Positions 24,738 to 36,743 of a stretch of 64,000 nt of DNA are shown piece by piece. This DNA comes from Brachypterus glaber. Its lineage: Eukaryota; Arthropoda; Insecta; Coleoptera; Kateretidae. Each line of letters opens with the position of its first letter. The stretch's first letter is position 1. The translations under genes and the position numbers were made by a program. The stretch is taken from positions 2,790,001-2,854,000 of the forward strand of contig OY294051.1 of NCBI GenBank assembly GCA_958510825.1, given 5' to 3'. The notes below the pieces were generated by a model. That model was not told the origin of the DNA and did no database searches. It saw only the letters and a program-made list of their open reading frames with translations.

Positions 24738-27159
24738 TTTATTAATTTTATCGTAGCTTTTAGACAGGATATTTGATTTCGGCTTAGGCTTTTTAGTTCA
24801 AAAATATTGAGTAGCCAACTTGTAAAATGGTTAAATAACTGTTTTTTATAAATTTCAACCCCGATTTTAACTATATTTTTTATTATTTTATTGTATTTTA
24901 TAATAGTTTTAAAAATTTATTAGGATCTTTACAATTTTTTTCTAAAAAATCAGTAGCTCATTTTATGGTTATTATTGCTTCTGAATCTACTTACTTACCG
25001 ACAAAAAAACTAAATTTTTTATAAATGCAATAAAAATAAAAGTCAAATATGCCTTATTTTAAGAAACCTAAAAAAAAAACAGTAACCATAAAAAGTTAAA
25101 ATTATAAAATTTTTACTAAACATTTCTCCAAATTTCTGTATTGTTTTCTAAAAATTCAGGCCGAGAACGTATGTTTAAAATTTGAAGCCTTTAGCTCATA
25201 GCTTTCTTGAGTTCTCTCGGTAACATGATAATGCTTTTAGCTTGAAGTTTTTTAGAGGAAAGTATTTTTGGCATCTTGGTTTTGCAGCACTTTTACAATT
25301 CCAAGTAAGATTTGCTTAAACTTTAGATATGGTCCATGAAAGTAAAAACTGTAGAAAATCAATTTCAAAAATCGAATTTTTCAAAAATATCGAACAATTC
25401 ATCTAATTATTTACAGTTGACATCATTAACCCAATTTCAAAACCGAGTTGTATACACAAACATCAAAAAATGGTCCGTTTCTGGGTTTATGGGTCAATAA
25501 TATACTTTTTTCTGAAAACTGTCAATTACTCGTGACGTCGTAAATAACTAAATAACTTTTGTTTCCGTAAGAAAACAGAGACTTTAGCATCATAAAAGCA
25601 TGCTCAATTGTTGTTCACTATACACTGTATACTTATACAGGGTGAATAACTCTGGGAGTACATTTAAAAATGTGGATTGTTTGTTACTTTTTATTGCGGT
25701 GAAAATTTATTTTGGTATTTTTTATAATTTTTTTTTGGCAATTTTTTTGTCATTTTTAATATTTGTTGTATTTTTTTTTAGATTTTTTTTTTAATTTCAA
25801 AATATTTCGCAAAAAAAAATAATTTCCTCTTCTTTTCAAAAAAAAATATTGCCGTTTTTGCGTTTCCCGACGTTTTGTACACAAAAAAGATGATTTCAGC
25901 AACAAAAAATAACTCGACAACGTTTTGAGCTAAAGAATCCAACTTATGTTACTCATTATAAATTGGGGTGGAGTAAAAGGGTTAAAGGAAGTCCAAAAAT
26001 TTTTAATATTTTTCTGTCAAAACTTTTTTTTTCAAAAAAAAATCTTGTTTCATAAAAAAATACTTTTTTGACAAAAAATATATGTTTTTCTTAAAGAAAT
26101 GTTTTATCTATGTATAATATTATTGCTTTTTTACCAAAATTTGTCAGTTTTTTATTTTTTTAAAAGTAGGCAATTTTTTTCAAAATTTTTTCAATATCGT
26201 ATCTCACCGTAAGATTTGATTTTTACGTTTCAGTAGTCTATAATAAAACAAGCACCCTGTATCTGCTAAAAGTAACTTTATGATTTAATTGCTGCAATTT
26301 TCAGCTACCGGTTTCCAGGAACCCAGTCAAACAGTCAAAAAGAATCCCATAGAAAAAATTAAATTGGGACAGAATTATTTTATGGTTTATTACACTTTTG
26401 TCAAAAATTCAAAGAAGCCACGAGTTTGGCTGACTTTTAACCTAACACAGTAATTAAGCAGTAAATATTCTAAAGAAATAACATTATTTTATAACTCTAG
26501 AAGCTATAGCCCGAAAAAAAAAGAATACCTAGATTTGCAAAGTCTAAAAAATATAACTTTTCCTAAAAAAAAAATAAAAAATGGGTGGTTTCCTGAAATC
26601 TACTTCTTTTTTTCAAATACTTTTCACCCCATTTGACCCTAATATTTTTACCAAAGAAAAACAACGAAAACATTGGATAAGGAAACTGTGATCCAAATTT
26701 AAAGTCTTGGTCTCAAAGCGTTCTTGAGTTATCGTGATCACAATTTTTCCGGTCAGACAGACATATTTTTTTTCACAAAAATCAGCAACTTAAAAAACTG
26801 CTGGTTTAACTATTTTTTTTTATTTTTTTATTTCTTTTTTATATTTTTGCATTTTTTTATCGTAATTTTTCGTTACTGCTACTAGCATTATAATTTCTAC
26901 TTTTCCTAGATTCATTTTAGAGTTTGCTTCAAAAATAACGACAATATTTTCTATTGACAAAAACGCAGTTTTATAACTCTAGAAGCTAGTTTTATATGAC
27001 TATATACATAGTTTATGATTGACGTAAAATTTTATTAATTTCGCGAACCTTATAAAATACAACTATTATGTATACTACGTATTTACACACAGAGGTTAGA
27101 AAGTAATAATTTTTTTGAGAATTTATTTTGACAATCGGTCATTTAACAATAATGTTTAA
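24738..27159. other. T-rich intergenic stretch, no gene seen
   Basis: Long T and A runs dominate. A block near 26620-26750 (CCATTTGACCCT, AAAGCGTTCTTGAGTTATCG) resembles sequence at 45615-45740 and 36100-36230, marking a diverged repeat family. The frame at 25600-25794 is low complexity. Confidence 0.4.
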
Positions 27160-27873
27160 TACAGTGCGGTCCAAAAGTCACCCCCCCCCCTTTTAACTTT
27201 TGAACGGGTTGACATATCAAATTTAGAACTTGTAAATAAGACAACTTAAACTATCTTTTAGCATATATTTGATATTTTCAGCTCTTAAAATGTGGGCAGA
27301 GGGGCATGGGGGGACTTTTTTTAAAATAGAAAGGGGGGTCGTGTGATACATCATTTTAAAGCTTATAAAATTCTCTATTTAAAATAACATTTTTAAATTT
27401 TTAAAAATGTTTTTTAAGGTTTTGATTTTTAAATTTTTGTGCTAAAACATCCGATTTTTTAAGTTTTTTTTATAAATTTTTATTTATGTCAACTAAAATT
27501 AGTTTATAAGTATAATTAACATTTTTTTTATGATGAAATTAGGCATTTTTAAAAAATTATTTGTTTTTTTTTTAGAGGAATTTTGACATTAATACCCATT
27601 TTCAACCCCATTTTAAACCCATTTTTTTTTAATTTTAAAATATGGAGTTAAATGGAGAATTTTATAAGCTTTAAAATGGTGTATTACACGACCCCCCTTT
27701 CCATTTAAAAAAATGTTCCCCCCTGCCCCCTGCCCACATTTTAAAAGCTGAAAATATCAAATATATGCTAAAAGATAGTTTAAGTTGTCTTATTTAAGAG
27801 TTCTAAATTTGAAGTCGATATCTCAACTCGTTCAAAAGTTAAAAGGGGGGGGTGACTTTTGGACCGCACTGTA
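27160..27873. mobile_element. TA-flanked long foldback element, about 710 bp
   Basis: TACAGTGCGGTCCAAAAGTC at the left and GACTTTTGGACCGCACTGTA at the right. The arms are about 200 bp, containing poly-C/poly-G runs, TTTAACTTTTGAACG and AGACAACTTAAACTATC. The TA duplication and CAGTG-type ends suggest a non-autonomous Tc1/mariner-like element. A copy lacking the left end lies at 47212-47773 in NXF1 intron 9. Confidence 0.8.
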
Positions 27874-28053
27874 TATGTATTAGGCGATTTTACCAAAAAT
27901 AAAGGACCTTTGCAAAAAAATTTATTTTGATGACCGGCTCAGGGGAAGCTTTCCCCCTAAATCCGGCCCTAATAGTAATTAATTCGAGATACATGCCGCA
28001 CTGTCTATCATTAGTAATGATTAGTTATCATTAGTAATGATATAGTTGTTAAC

Positions 28054-28308
28054 CAACGAACTAACAACTCTTCTCTCTAGAATACGCATACCTTTAATAT
28101 AAAGTATCGCCAAGATCTCGGTTTGTTTGTAAACAAATAGTAGGTATATTCAGGCCTGAACAATGACAATTACCAGTAACTGTTATTGTTGTCTCTGTTA
28201 GAACAAAGCTGTGGGAGTAAGACAGACAAATGTATATGTTGGCTACGTTTTTGTCAGTTTTTACAGATGAAATGCCTATTCTAGAGAGAAGAGTTATTAG
28301 TTCGTTGT
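28054..28308 (-). mobile_element. TIR element, about 255 bp, copy 2
   Basis: Inverted copy of 3170-3424 with intact ends CAACGAACTAACAACTCTTC and GAGTTATTAGTTCGTTG. The 132-codon minus-strand frame 28094-28492 runs out of the element into unique sequence; it is not a supported gene. Confidence 0.7.
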
Positions 28309-28740
28309 TGTTAATGCAATTTTTGCCTTGGTTGCTAAACGATCCACTGCAGATGACGTTATGACGCGTCAGAGTAAGAATTGGAAGAAAATAATTTTCA
28401 AAATCTATATAAAATGTTTTAAAATACTTTTTATTGCACATATAACTTTGTAACTCTACCGACGGTATCATAGAGTTAATGTTCATGTTCATGTGTTGGC
28501 CAAAATAGAATTAATTCTGGACTTATGTGCTTTAGTTTATTTTATGTCTGCGGATAAAGTATAAGTTTATTATGAATATATTTTTATTGCGTCAAGTATT
28601 GCAAGCTGCAGTTTGCAGGGTTTAAACTGTTTATTTACACTGCAGGAAATTTTTATGGAAAAATAAAACAATAGAAATTTCACTGCCTCAATTTGAGATT
28701 TTAAAAAGTATGATACTTTAAGTATCTAAATGGAAAGAAG

Positions 28741-28967
28741 TATGGTCTGTTTCATCAAGCAAGAGAGTGAATTAAAAATCGCACAGTGAATATTTTCAAA
28801 ACAGATACGAATATTGGATGTGCGAATATACTGCGTAGTTTATTTTATAAAACATAACTATATTCTATACACAATTCTATACACAAATAGTATATATTCA
28901 AACCTGTTGTAAAAATATTCACTGTGTGATTTTTAATTTACTATTTGGCTTGATGAAACAGTTCATA
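28741..28967 (+). mobile_element. MITE with TIR TATGGTCTGTTTCATCAAGC, copy 2
   Basis: The left end is intact; the right end reads GCTTGATGAAACAGTTCATA. The interior matches 43690-43905, with a short duplicated CAATTCTATACA. Confidence 0.85.
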
Positions 28968-29010
28968 ATAACATTGAACTTGGACAAGTTTATTGACTAC
29001 TTGACAAAGT

Positions 29011-29149
29011 ATTTTCAAAACAGATTCGAATATTGGATGTGCGAATATACTGCGTAACTATATTCTATACACACACATATACTATTCAAACCTGTTGTAA
29101 AAATATTCACTGTGCGATTTTTAATTTACTCTCTTCCTTGATAAAACAA
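29011..29149 (+). mobile_element. MITE copy, 5'-truncated, beside copy 2
   Basis: Starts inside the element at TTTTCAAAACAGATTCGAAT and ends with a decayed TTCCTTGATAAAACA. It lies 44 bp after the full copy, so the two probably arose by local duplication or nested insertion. Confidence 0.75.
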
Positions 29150-29320
29150 ATAAAATTCATCGATGTTTTAATATTGTAATAATTACTGGAACATTACTTC
29201 TTTTTATTTTGAGTATTTTCTGCTTTTTTCGGGTTTTCAGAGCTGTTTATGAAATTTTATATTCAATTTAATTTTATATTTATATTTAGGTATATAATTT
29301 TAAAACAGAAAATAACTACT

Positions 29321-29396
29321 GAGTCGTTGCATTCCAAAACTCGCCTTATCCTACGGACGTTAAGTGGATGAGGCGAGTTTTGGAATGCGACGACTC
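29321..29396. repeat. Short near-perfect hairpin
   Basis: GAGTCGTTGCATTCCAAAAC pairs with GTTTTGGAATGCGACGACTC, continuing TCGCCT/AGGCGA. Loop of about 20 bp. MITE-like. Confidence 0.7.
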
Positions 29397-29872
29397 AACT
29401 AGACTCACAAATTGTGGATTCTGGATTGGTCACAATCTAGACTAGTCCAGGAAAAAACCTTATTTCTGGCCTTGGTTTTGGACTTTTGTGGATAAGTCTG
29501 AATTTTAAGACGAATAATAAAGCTAGCAAAAAAAGGATCCAATAAATGTAAGTATGGTCGCCTAAAAAATATCATGTGATGTTTTCTTTTGTAGTTTATT
29601 AATATACCTAAATACCTTTTATTTTTTAACATAGGTAATCGTATTTACCTATATTTAGCTTATCTCGATGTGAAATCAGACCATAAAAAGAAATATAATA
29701 ACCAAATAATATACCTAAAAAACATCTCAAATTATGTACAATGCTCGATTTCATTTATAAAAATCCCGGCCACAATGGCAGAAAATTGATCAAAGCAACA
29801 TTAAAATTTTGAAATACGATATAAAGTATCCCTTAAGCTTTATGAACGAAAGGGGCATTCCATAAAATTCCA

Positions 29873-29920
29873 TAGTCCAAAATGATCAAAATTTGCGTTA
29901 AGTAATACTTGAACATTCCC
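29873..29920. mobile_element. GGGAACGTTCAAG MITE, 3' fragment
   Basis: GTCCAAAATGATCAAAATTT, then GCGTTAAGTAATACTTGAAC and ATTCCC. Only the right end is preserved. Confidence 0.65.
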
Positions 29921-30037
29921 TTATATGAATTCACTATACCTGCACTGTGTAGTACACAGTGTTTTTTTTTTGCAAATTTCAAGTTTTTGTTTTCGACCCC
30001 TATTTTTTTTTTTCATAAATTAATTAAACACACTATA

Positions 30038-30628
30038 AAGCTTCGGTTTCCTTCAAAAGTAGCAGTCGCTGACGACTGCGACCGGCTAGCCGAGACCGAG
30101 TCGTTGAGACATCTTCCATGCATTTTATACGTCCGTGTTTTTGTAGCTGCTGCGGAGTCGTTACTACTAACTACCGGTCGCCGTTCGTTTGGTCGCCGGT
30201 CGCTTGACCGCTCCGGGAGCAGGCCCACGACTATGTCGTCACGAATTTGACGGTGAAACAGGTAATTTTGCGCTGTGACAAGTGTCTTTCACTGTTTCAC
30301 TCAATTAGAATTGCTTGAAATCCCTCCACCTCTGTCAGCCGAAACTTTCATCAACTTTTAACCTTTTTTTCTTCATGTTGTAATATTAATAAGAGGAGGA
30401 GATTCTCCTCTTCTGCTTGGTAACTCAGAAACATTAAAAAAACCGACTTTTTAGAGATACTCATACTGGTGAAAGGCATAAACTCGCAAACAAAAAAACA
30501 GCTGCTTATAAAATGGACAACAGAATGGCGACTGGTGGGACCGAGGAAAACAGGTAGGGTCGTGACGACTTGGTCGCGGCTACCCGGTCGCACTCTTCAG
30601 CCACTGCGACTTTTGGAGGAAACGGAAG
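30038..30628. mobile_element. GC-rich foldback element, about 590 bp
   Basis: The left arm (GGTTTCCTTCAAAAGTAGCA and then GACTGCGACCGGCTAGCC) is mirrored by the right arm (GGCTACCCGGTCGCACTC, then CGACTTTTGGAGGAAACGG). Arms are about 65-75 bp. The GC content is clearly above the neighbourhood. The overlapping frames 29909-30250 (+) and 30013-30228 (-) are products of this composition, not genes. Confidence 0.65.
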
Positions 30629-31490
30629 CCTAAGAAGTAATTTAGGTAGGTAAACATAAAAAAATCGTTCTGGCTGATCGTTTTTTTTACGTTTTTCCTA
30701 ATTTATTGTACTATGTTCATATGACGAACCTATAAGTACACTAGTAAACGCAAATAAACAGTGTGATCTTAAAAAAATAGCAGACTAACGTAGGCCTGTT
30801 TTAGGATGAAGTAAAATCACCTTTTTTATAAGTAAATTACTTTGGAATGACCCATCTACTAACTCTGATTTCATACACAATTGGCCATCAGATCTGCCGT
30901 TTTTTATTTCCAAAAAGCGTATTTTAAGAAGCCAACTGATATCTATGCTTATTTATTTTAGATTAGATATAGAATATCTGATTTTAACTATACTGGACAT
31001 AACAATGACCTTTCTGTAGGAGTTTTAACTCTTAAAAAGAGGGTTTTCTAGGTTTTTAAAAACGGCGTGTTGCAAAACTCGGGAAAAAATATTTATATTA
31101 ACATTAAAAGACCTGAGTACAAAATCTAATATTGCGCAAAAACTAATAAACTAAATTTAAAGAATAGATATGGATTCAGCAGCTCAAAATATATCTATAA
31201 GTGAACTTGTTCAAAGATAAATCCGTTTAAAAGTCAGTTTAGGTATTTTGTCAGTTTATTAAGGAAAAAAAAACCGTTACATTTGAAACATTTAATACAC
31301 AAGTGTCTAAAGCCCCGTAGGTAGTACCAACCTTATTATTACCTTACTTAATACATTATATCAGGGTTGTCACCACCAAGGTAAACCGAACATAACCAGC
31401 GACCTTCCCCCTTTTCATTGCAACCCCATTTTTCGGCCTTGCTACCCCTTTCAAAATGTAACAATGGGAAAGGAATAAATAATATGAGAT

Positions 31491-32205
31491 TATATTAAAT
31501 TGCAAGGGGGTGAATCCAGAATACAATAACACTTTTTTATTTAATTATACAAACAATTGCAAGTGAAATTCGGGATTAAGTTGCCTTAAATGTGATAGCA
31601 AAACATACTTGGTGAGTGGTACAAGAATTTATTACCTTAAATATATTCAAAAAATGTGCACATATGGTGTAACAATTCGAAGACTTTTTAATCCCATATT
31701 AAGTATTGTAATGATTTTTTGAGTTTAATATTTTTGGCGCAGTCGGTATTTTACTTGTTTTTATTCGTTTTCCATCATTAAGGGGGTAATAGGAAAGCAA
31801 CAATTTATATGAATTTATAATAAATTGCAAGGGGATGAATCCAGGATACCATGACACTTTTTTATTTAATTATACAAACAATTGGAATTGAAATTTGGGA
31901 TTAAGTTGCCTTAAATGTGATAGCAAAACATATTTGGTGAGTGGTACAAGAATTTAGTACCTTAAATATATTTGAAAAAAGTACTGTAATGATTTTTCGA
32001 GTTTAACATTTTTTGGCGCAGTCGGTATTCTATTTTACTTTTTATTCATCTTAAGTTGCCTTAAATGTGACACAAAACATTTGTTGTCACAATTTATATG
32101 TATATTTTTTCCTCGTATTTACCTGTTTAAAACGATGAAATTTTGAGATTTTCATTAGTGATTTTTTAAATTTATTGATTTTTAGCGCTGTCGGTTTCAA
32201 ATTTA
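31491..32205 (+). repeat. Tandem LTR-like units with repeated PBS-like 14-mer
   Basis: Two long units (31491-31755 and 31813-32035) and a decayed third (about 32044-32205). Each long unit opens with a purine run (GCAAGGGGG or GCAAGGGGA) followed by TGAATCCAG. It continues with TTTTTTATTTAATTATACAA and GGGATTAAGTTGCCTTAAAT, and ends in TGGCGCAGTCGGTA (31735-31748 and 32014-32027, identical). The third ends in a decayed GCGCTGTCGGT. Purine tract, repeat, then a TGG-starting conserved site is the layout of LTR plus primer-binding site, but no gag or pol frame is present. It may be a miniature LTR element (TRIM-like) or a tandem LTR remnant. Confidence 0.5.
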
Positions 32206-33059
32206 TTTTGTTTTGCATAACGTTACGTAACCTGTACAGGTAATAGTAAAAATATTAATATTTTAATTTGAAAAAAATGCTTTTAACACAAAATTATATT
32301 ACAGGACGTTGTTTTTTTTTTCTCCGCATTAAAGGTATAATATTATAAGGTATCAAGCATGGCCAGTGTCGGTTACATAATAAATATATTACACAATCAA
32401 ACAAAAAAAATCCCATATAACCAAATTTAATAATACGTTAATCGGATAATTTGACAAAGGTATCGACAGATTTGAAATTTTTTTGCAGCCAGGTAAAATT
32501 AGATATTTTTCGCACAATAGCCGACGCGCTCTAGATTCAAATCAGTTTGACGGACTGTCAGAATATTCATATTTCCGTGTGTGTTTTTTCTATTCTTTTG
32601 AATTTTAAGGAATCTGTATACGCCCATTTTGCAAAATTAGATCTGGCGGTGGTTTTGATGTTTTTTTTATATATATAATATGTGAATACTATATTTAGAA
32701 TAAGTTATGAAAAAATATGTATTTGCTTTTGGCATGGCACACTTTTGTATTCTGTATACAATTGTAAAAAAGAACAGATGGATTAGGCAGATTTAAAATA
32801 TTTAGCAAAAAACATTCTTTTAAGAGGAAATCGTATTTTTTATGATTAAAAATAATAAGAAGGAAGTAGGCAAGAAGTACCTACTTCAGAATTAGTTTTA
32901 ATTTAATGTTTTCTTATTAGAAAAACAGTCTGCAAAACTGGTAAACTAAGTTTGATTCTCATGTTACCAGTATCTCAAATAGTTTTTTTTTAACTGATAG
33001 AGCACCTCCAACTTTTAAACGGCGTATGATAGGTATCGACTTGAAATCTGAAACAGTTA

Positions 33060-33205
33060 AGGCCTATCCAGAAGCTTGAATAAGAACATACAACATAAGA
33101 ATGCTTTGCCGTGATTGGATTACAAGATACATGGCGGCACATCAAGCCAATCGCGGTATCGCAATGTTATGTTTTATGTTCTTATGCAAGCCTGTGAATA
33201 GGCAC
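33060..33205. mobile_element. GGCCTATCC-type foldback MITE, full copy
   Basis: GGCCTATCCAGAAGCTTGAA at the left; GCAAGCCTGTGAATAGGC at the right. Inner inverted blocks are AAGAACATA/TATGTTCTT and GATTGGATTACAAG/GCCAATC. About 145 bp, non-coding. Confidence 0.7.
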
Positions 33206-34130
33206 TTAATCTTCTATAATAAACAGTATTCGGCGTAAACTCAGTTATGACTTATCAACGTTGAAAATAAACACAGAAACATAGGCTTACGGAATAATTT
33301 TGCCGAATTATGAGGGAAATTTTTATAAAGGTCACTAAATCGAAACATTTGACGACTAATTAGTTACACACAACAATATTGACTATACATATTAACTATA
33401 AATATATTTATATCGGTGTTTTTCGAAGAAAAAAACCATATTCGATTTTTATATTTTAAGAATACGAAAGTTTTTAATTTTTATTTATCGATAACTTTTT
33501 TCCCACCTAACACGTTTAAGTGGAATCATTAAAAATAATCAAAATAAAAAGAAATAAAAATGTAAATATTTAAAACCTCGCGTCAACGCTAGAATCGACG
33601 CGGCGCCTGTGCGAGGACTGGAAATTCGCCGATAACTGATAATAAATATAAATGTTATTAAGGAACACTAATTGCCATCTATTCTTTAGTAGCTGAACTA
33701 AACCTTCTGAAATAATCTGAAAATATGAAACGCAGTTAGGAAGTAAATTATGTAAAAAATAGCAGGCAGCTACATTTTCAAAATTTTGAGCCATTTTTTT
33801 ATTTCGTTTTAAAGTTTGGCCTTATACTAGATATTTATTTTTGAAACCTAAACAATGAAATCTATGTGGTCTGGGAGAAGATTACCCAAGTTTCGGTTAA
33901 ATCAGCCCAGGCTCTAGGTTGGCATTATTTTTGGTAAAAATCGGGGTGGTAAAATTTTTCAATTTTTTTTTTTCGAAAAAAGAAATGTTATGAAAAAAAA
34001 TAAGTTTTTTTCTTTGAACCTATGCCCACAGGGAAAAGTATTATTTTGTTGGAAGTAGTATTTTTTGATTTTTAGTTTGTTTTTTTCTCCGGTTTGGTTT
34101 CTTTTGCGTTTTTTTAAAGGCTACCCAAGC
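33206..34130. other. Intergenic stretch, no gene seen
   Basis: The 74-codon minus frame 33570-33794 has no family similarity. A/T-rich, with many T runs. Confidence 0.4.
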
Positions 34131-34300
34131 AACACAATAGCTATAAAAATCTCTTAGTGCTCTTTCGCAGCAAAATAACAGCCATATGACTATAATTTTG
34201 CTGCGAAATAACAGCCATATGACTGTAATTTTGCTGCGAAAGAGCGATAAAAGATACTTTATAGCTATAGCTATAAAGTATACTGTGTTACTTGAGTATA
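34131..34300. mobile_element. Foldback element with TACCCAAG-type ends
   Basis: CTACCCAAGCAACACAATAG at the left and GTATACTGTGTTACTTGAGTA at the right. Inside, TTTGCTGCGAAATAACAG and ATAACAGCCATATGACT are repeated in tandem and flanked by inverted CTCTTTCGCAGCAAAAT/ATTTTGCTGCGAAAGAG. Confidence 0.65.
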
Positions 34301-34329
34301 GGTATCCAAAAAATCAAAAACGTGCAAGG

Positions 34330-34953
34330 TACCCAGACAGCACAAAGATGACTTAAAGAGATCTTAAAGATGTCGTAGCTCGTCATTCAAGACGCCTTAA
34401 GAACGTCGGTTTTCGCCGTATATGCATCTTAAAGACGTCTTAACGACGTCGGATGTTACAAAAGGTAACGTCTTTAAGACATATTTTTTAAGACGCCTTA
34501 CTGACGCCTTGCACAGGCGACTTTACAATAAATAACCCCTCCCATTTACGTTGCTAGGTACGGTCGTATTAATATAAAAAGCGTAATAAGAATTAGAATG
34601 AGAGGTTATTTGTTTGTCAAAAAAAGATCTGTAAAAAATAAAAAAAAAATGTTTTTTTTTTTTAAATTTATTTTTTTAATTTTTTCGTTAAAACAAAATT
34701 TAAAAAAAATTATTATTTTTTTTTATTTTTTTGTTTTTAAAAAAATTGTATTTTTTTTAATAGTTGATTGTGGTTAATTTATTTTTAGCGATGAGTATCG
34801 AAGTTAAGACGTCTTGTACCGATACTTAAAAGACATCTTATAGACACATCCCTAAAAAGAAGTCCATAAGATATCATTTTTATGTCTTTAGGCGTCCAGA
34901 CATAATTAAGATCTAAAAAAGACGTCTTTAAGATCTCATGTGCTGTCTGGGTA
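34330..34953. mobile_element. TIR element with TACCCAGACAGCAC ends, about 625 bp
   Basis: The left end TACCCAGACAGCAC is exactly inverted at the right as GTGCTGTCTGGGTA. Near both ends the sequence is packed with AAGACGTCTT-like palindromic words (for example TCTTAAAGACGTCTTAACG and GACGTCTTTAAGATC). The A/T-rich centre has no open frame. Non-autonomous. Confidence 0.7.
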
Positions 34954-35326
34954 GGTACCAAAGAGAAATTTAATCTAGGATGAATAATGTTTTCTTTTTC
35001 CTTTTTTCGCCAAATAAAATCTCCCCTAGGTATAGCAAGGTAATAAAACGAAAAAACTTAAATGTTAAACTAAAACATTGTAGTAGGCAAGGTTAACCTT
35101 AAGAAAGTTTATTTATAATGATCGTCCATTCCATATACAGAAAATCTCATTTAAATAAGCCATTTTCGGAGAACGCTATTATTGTAAAATAACGCAAAAT
35201 AACTTTAGTATCGAATAAAATATAAAAAAATGCAGTCGTAATTTTGTAGTTGTTTTTAAAAAAATAAGTTTTTTGTTTTATTTTTCACTAATTTTTTGGA
35301 TACAAGGTACATACTTAAAATTTTTT

Positions 35327-35965
35327 ACATTGGCACTTAGTGCTACTAAGAGTGCCGATGTATTGAAATCTTCGCCGAAAAGTCAAAATCTTTGACCAGG
35401 TTTTTTTCACATTTCTCGACGTTTTAGAGTCGAAATCAGTAAAAAAAAATTTTGCGTCCGTCTGTCTGTCTGTCTGTCTGGGTGTAAACTTTCTAACTTC
35501 ATTTCTACATGAGATATCGACATGCGGTTTTTTGCATATTGTTTCTTATCGTATTCCGAAGAGCTGATTAGATTTTGGGGGTAAAACTCCTATTTTTAGC
35601 GTTTTTTGTTTATAATAAGGGCAATTATTATTGTATTTGGTTAATTTATCACTTATAATAATATTAAATTGGTCAAAAAATGCTATAAACAACGTTTTCC
35701 TAAAACGCATTGTTTTCGAGATATTGGCGTTTAAAGCAGTAAAAGTTTTTTTTAGCATATCTCACATATTTATAACCCGATTTCAAAAAATTATATTTTA
35801 AATAAAAGTTTAAATGTTATACACAGTTTTTTGCTAGAATAAAATGTTTTAAAGATACAGAATTTAAAATCAAACAAAACACCTAGTTTGAAATTTGCAA
35901 ACTAGATGGCTCTAGTGTACAATAGTGCTGATGTTTTGACAGGGAGCTTGCAACGTTTCATCAAG
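35327..35965 (+). repeat. 600-bp interspersed repeat, copy A
   Basis: Begins with a small palindrome (TTGGCACTTAGTGCTACTAA, then GAGTGCCGATGT) and ends GATGTTTTGACAGGGAGC, TTGCAACGTTTCATC. The interior carries a GTCC(GTCT)n microsatellite, GAGATATCGAC, TTGCATATTGTTTCTTATC and GAAATCGGGTTATAAA (inverted). Further copies: 49222-49788 (-), 58562-59110 (-, truncated) and 61928-62548 (+). No protein recognised. Confidence 0.8.
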
Positions 35966-36743
35966 GTTTAATTAAATTCTAAAGGATAATTTAAAATAAA
36001 ATAAATTAAAAAAAAAATCATATACTTTTTACAATACATATTGTAATATTAATTTTTTTTGCCAATATTAAGCAAATTATCACACACAATAACAGTTTTT
36101 AACCCGTTTGACCCCTCACATTCTACTTTGATTTTTACTAAAAATAACGTCAACTGAGCTCGGTTCTAGAACTTTAGGCATACAACATATGGTCCGAATT
36201 TATTCTATATTTCAAACCCTTCTCAAGTTCTCAGCATATCGACGAAAAAATAAAAAAAGCAATAAAGATGAAATACTTTTTTACAGAAAAGTAAAAGTCT
36301 TTATTTTTTTAATATTTAGAAAAAAGTCATATGGCCAATATTAAGCCTATTATCAAACGAAATAACTTCTTTTGCACCGTCCGACCCCCGTACTCTGCTC
36401 CCATTTTTACCAAAAACAATCGCAGCCGAAAACTTTTAGTAAAAATCTTTAAAAAACTTATTAAAAATTTGATTGCAACATTGTAGTTACAAAATTTCTG
36501 AACATACAGACCAACAGATTTTTAGCATTTATTAAAAAATTAATTAATCTGTTTTTTTTTTCTTCTTATTATAGGAAATAAGCCATATAAAGCCATCGTG
36601 GGGGCATGATGACTCTTTGAAAAGATCTTGATATGATATGACTATAGTCAAACCGAAAAAAAGAACATTTATTTATACAAAAAAAAATCAATACATATCT
36701 GCATTGAAATAAGTAAAAACTGGATTATTACGGCGCTTATTAA
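35966..36743. other. Intergenic stretch before the candidate exon
   Basis: Two diverged repeat blocks (about 36100-36230 and 36350-36450, related to 26620-26750 and 45615-45740). A strong acceptor-like site, T-rich tract then CTTATTATAG, ends at 36574. Nothing else is supportable. Confidence 0.4.

Noticed and set aside
28094..28492. 132-codon minus-strand open frame
   Set aside because: It mostly covers the 255-bp TIR element and runs into unique flanking DNA. The second element copy at 3170-3424 has a stop in the same frame and replacement changes, so there is no sign of selection on protein.
29909..30250. Overlapping 113- and 71-codon frames on opposite strands
   Set aside because: Both arise from the GC-rich foldback element 30038-30628. 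No domain or splice support.
35455..35490. (GTCT)n microsatellite
   Set aside because: It is an internal part of the 600-bp repeat family, not an independent feature.
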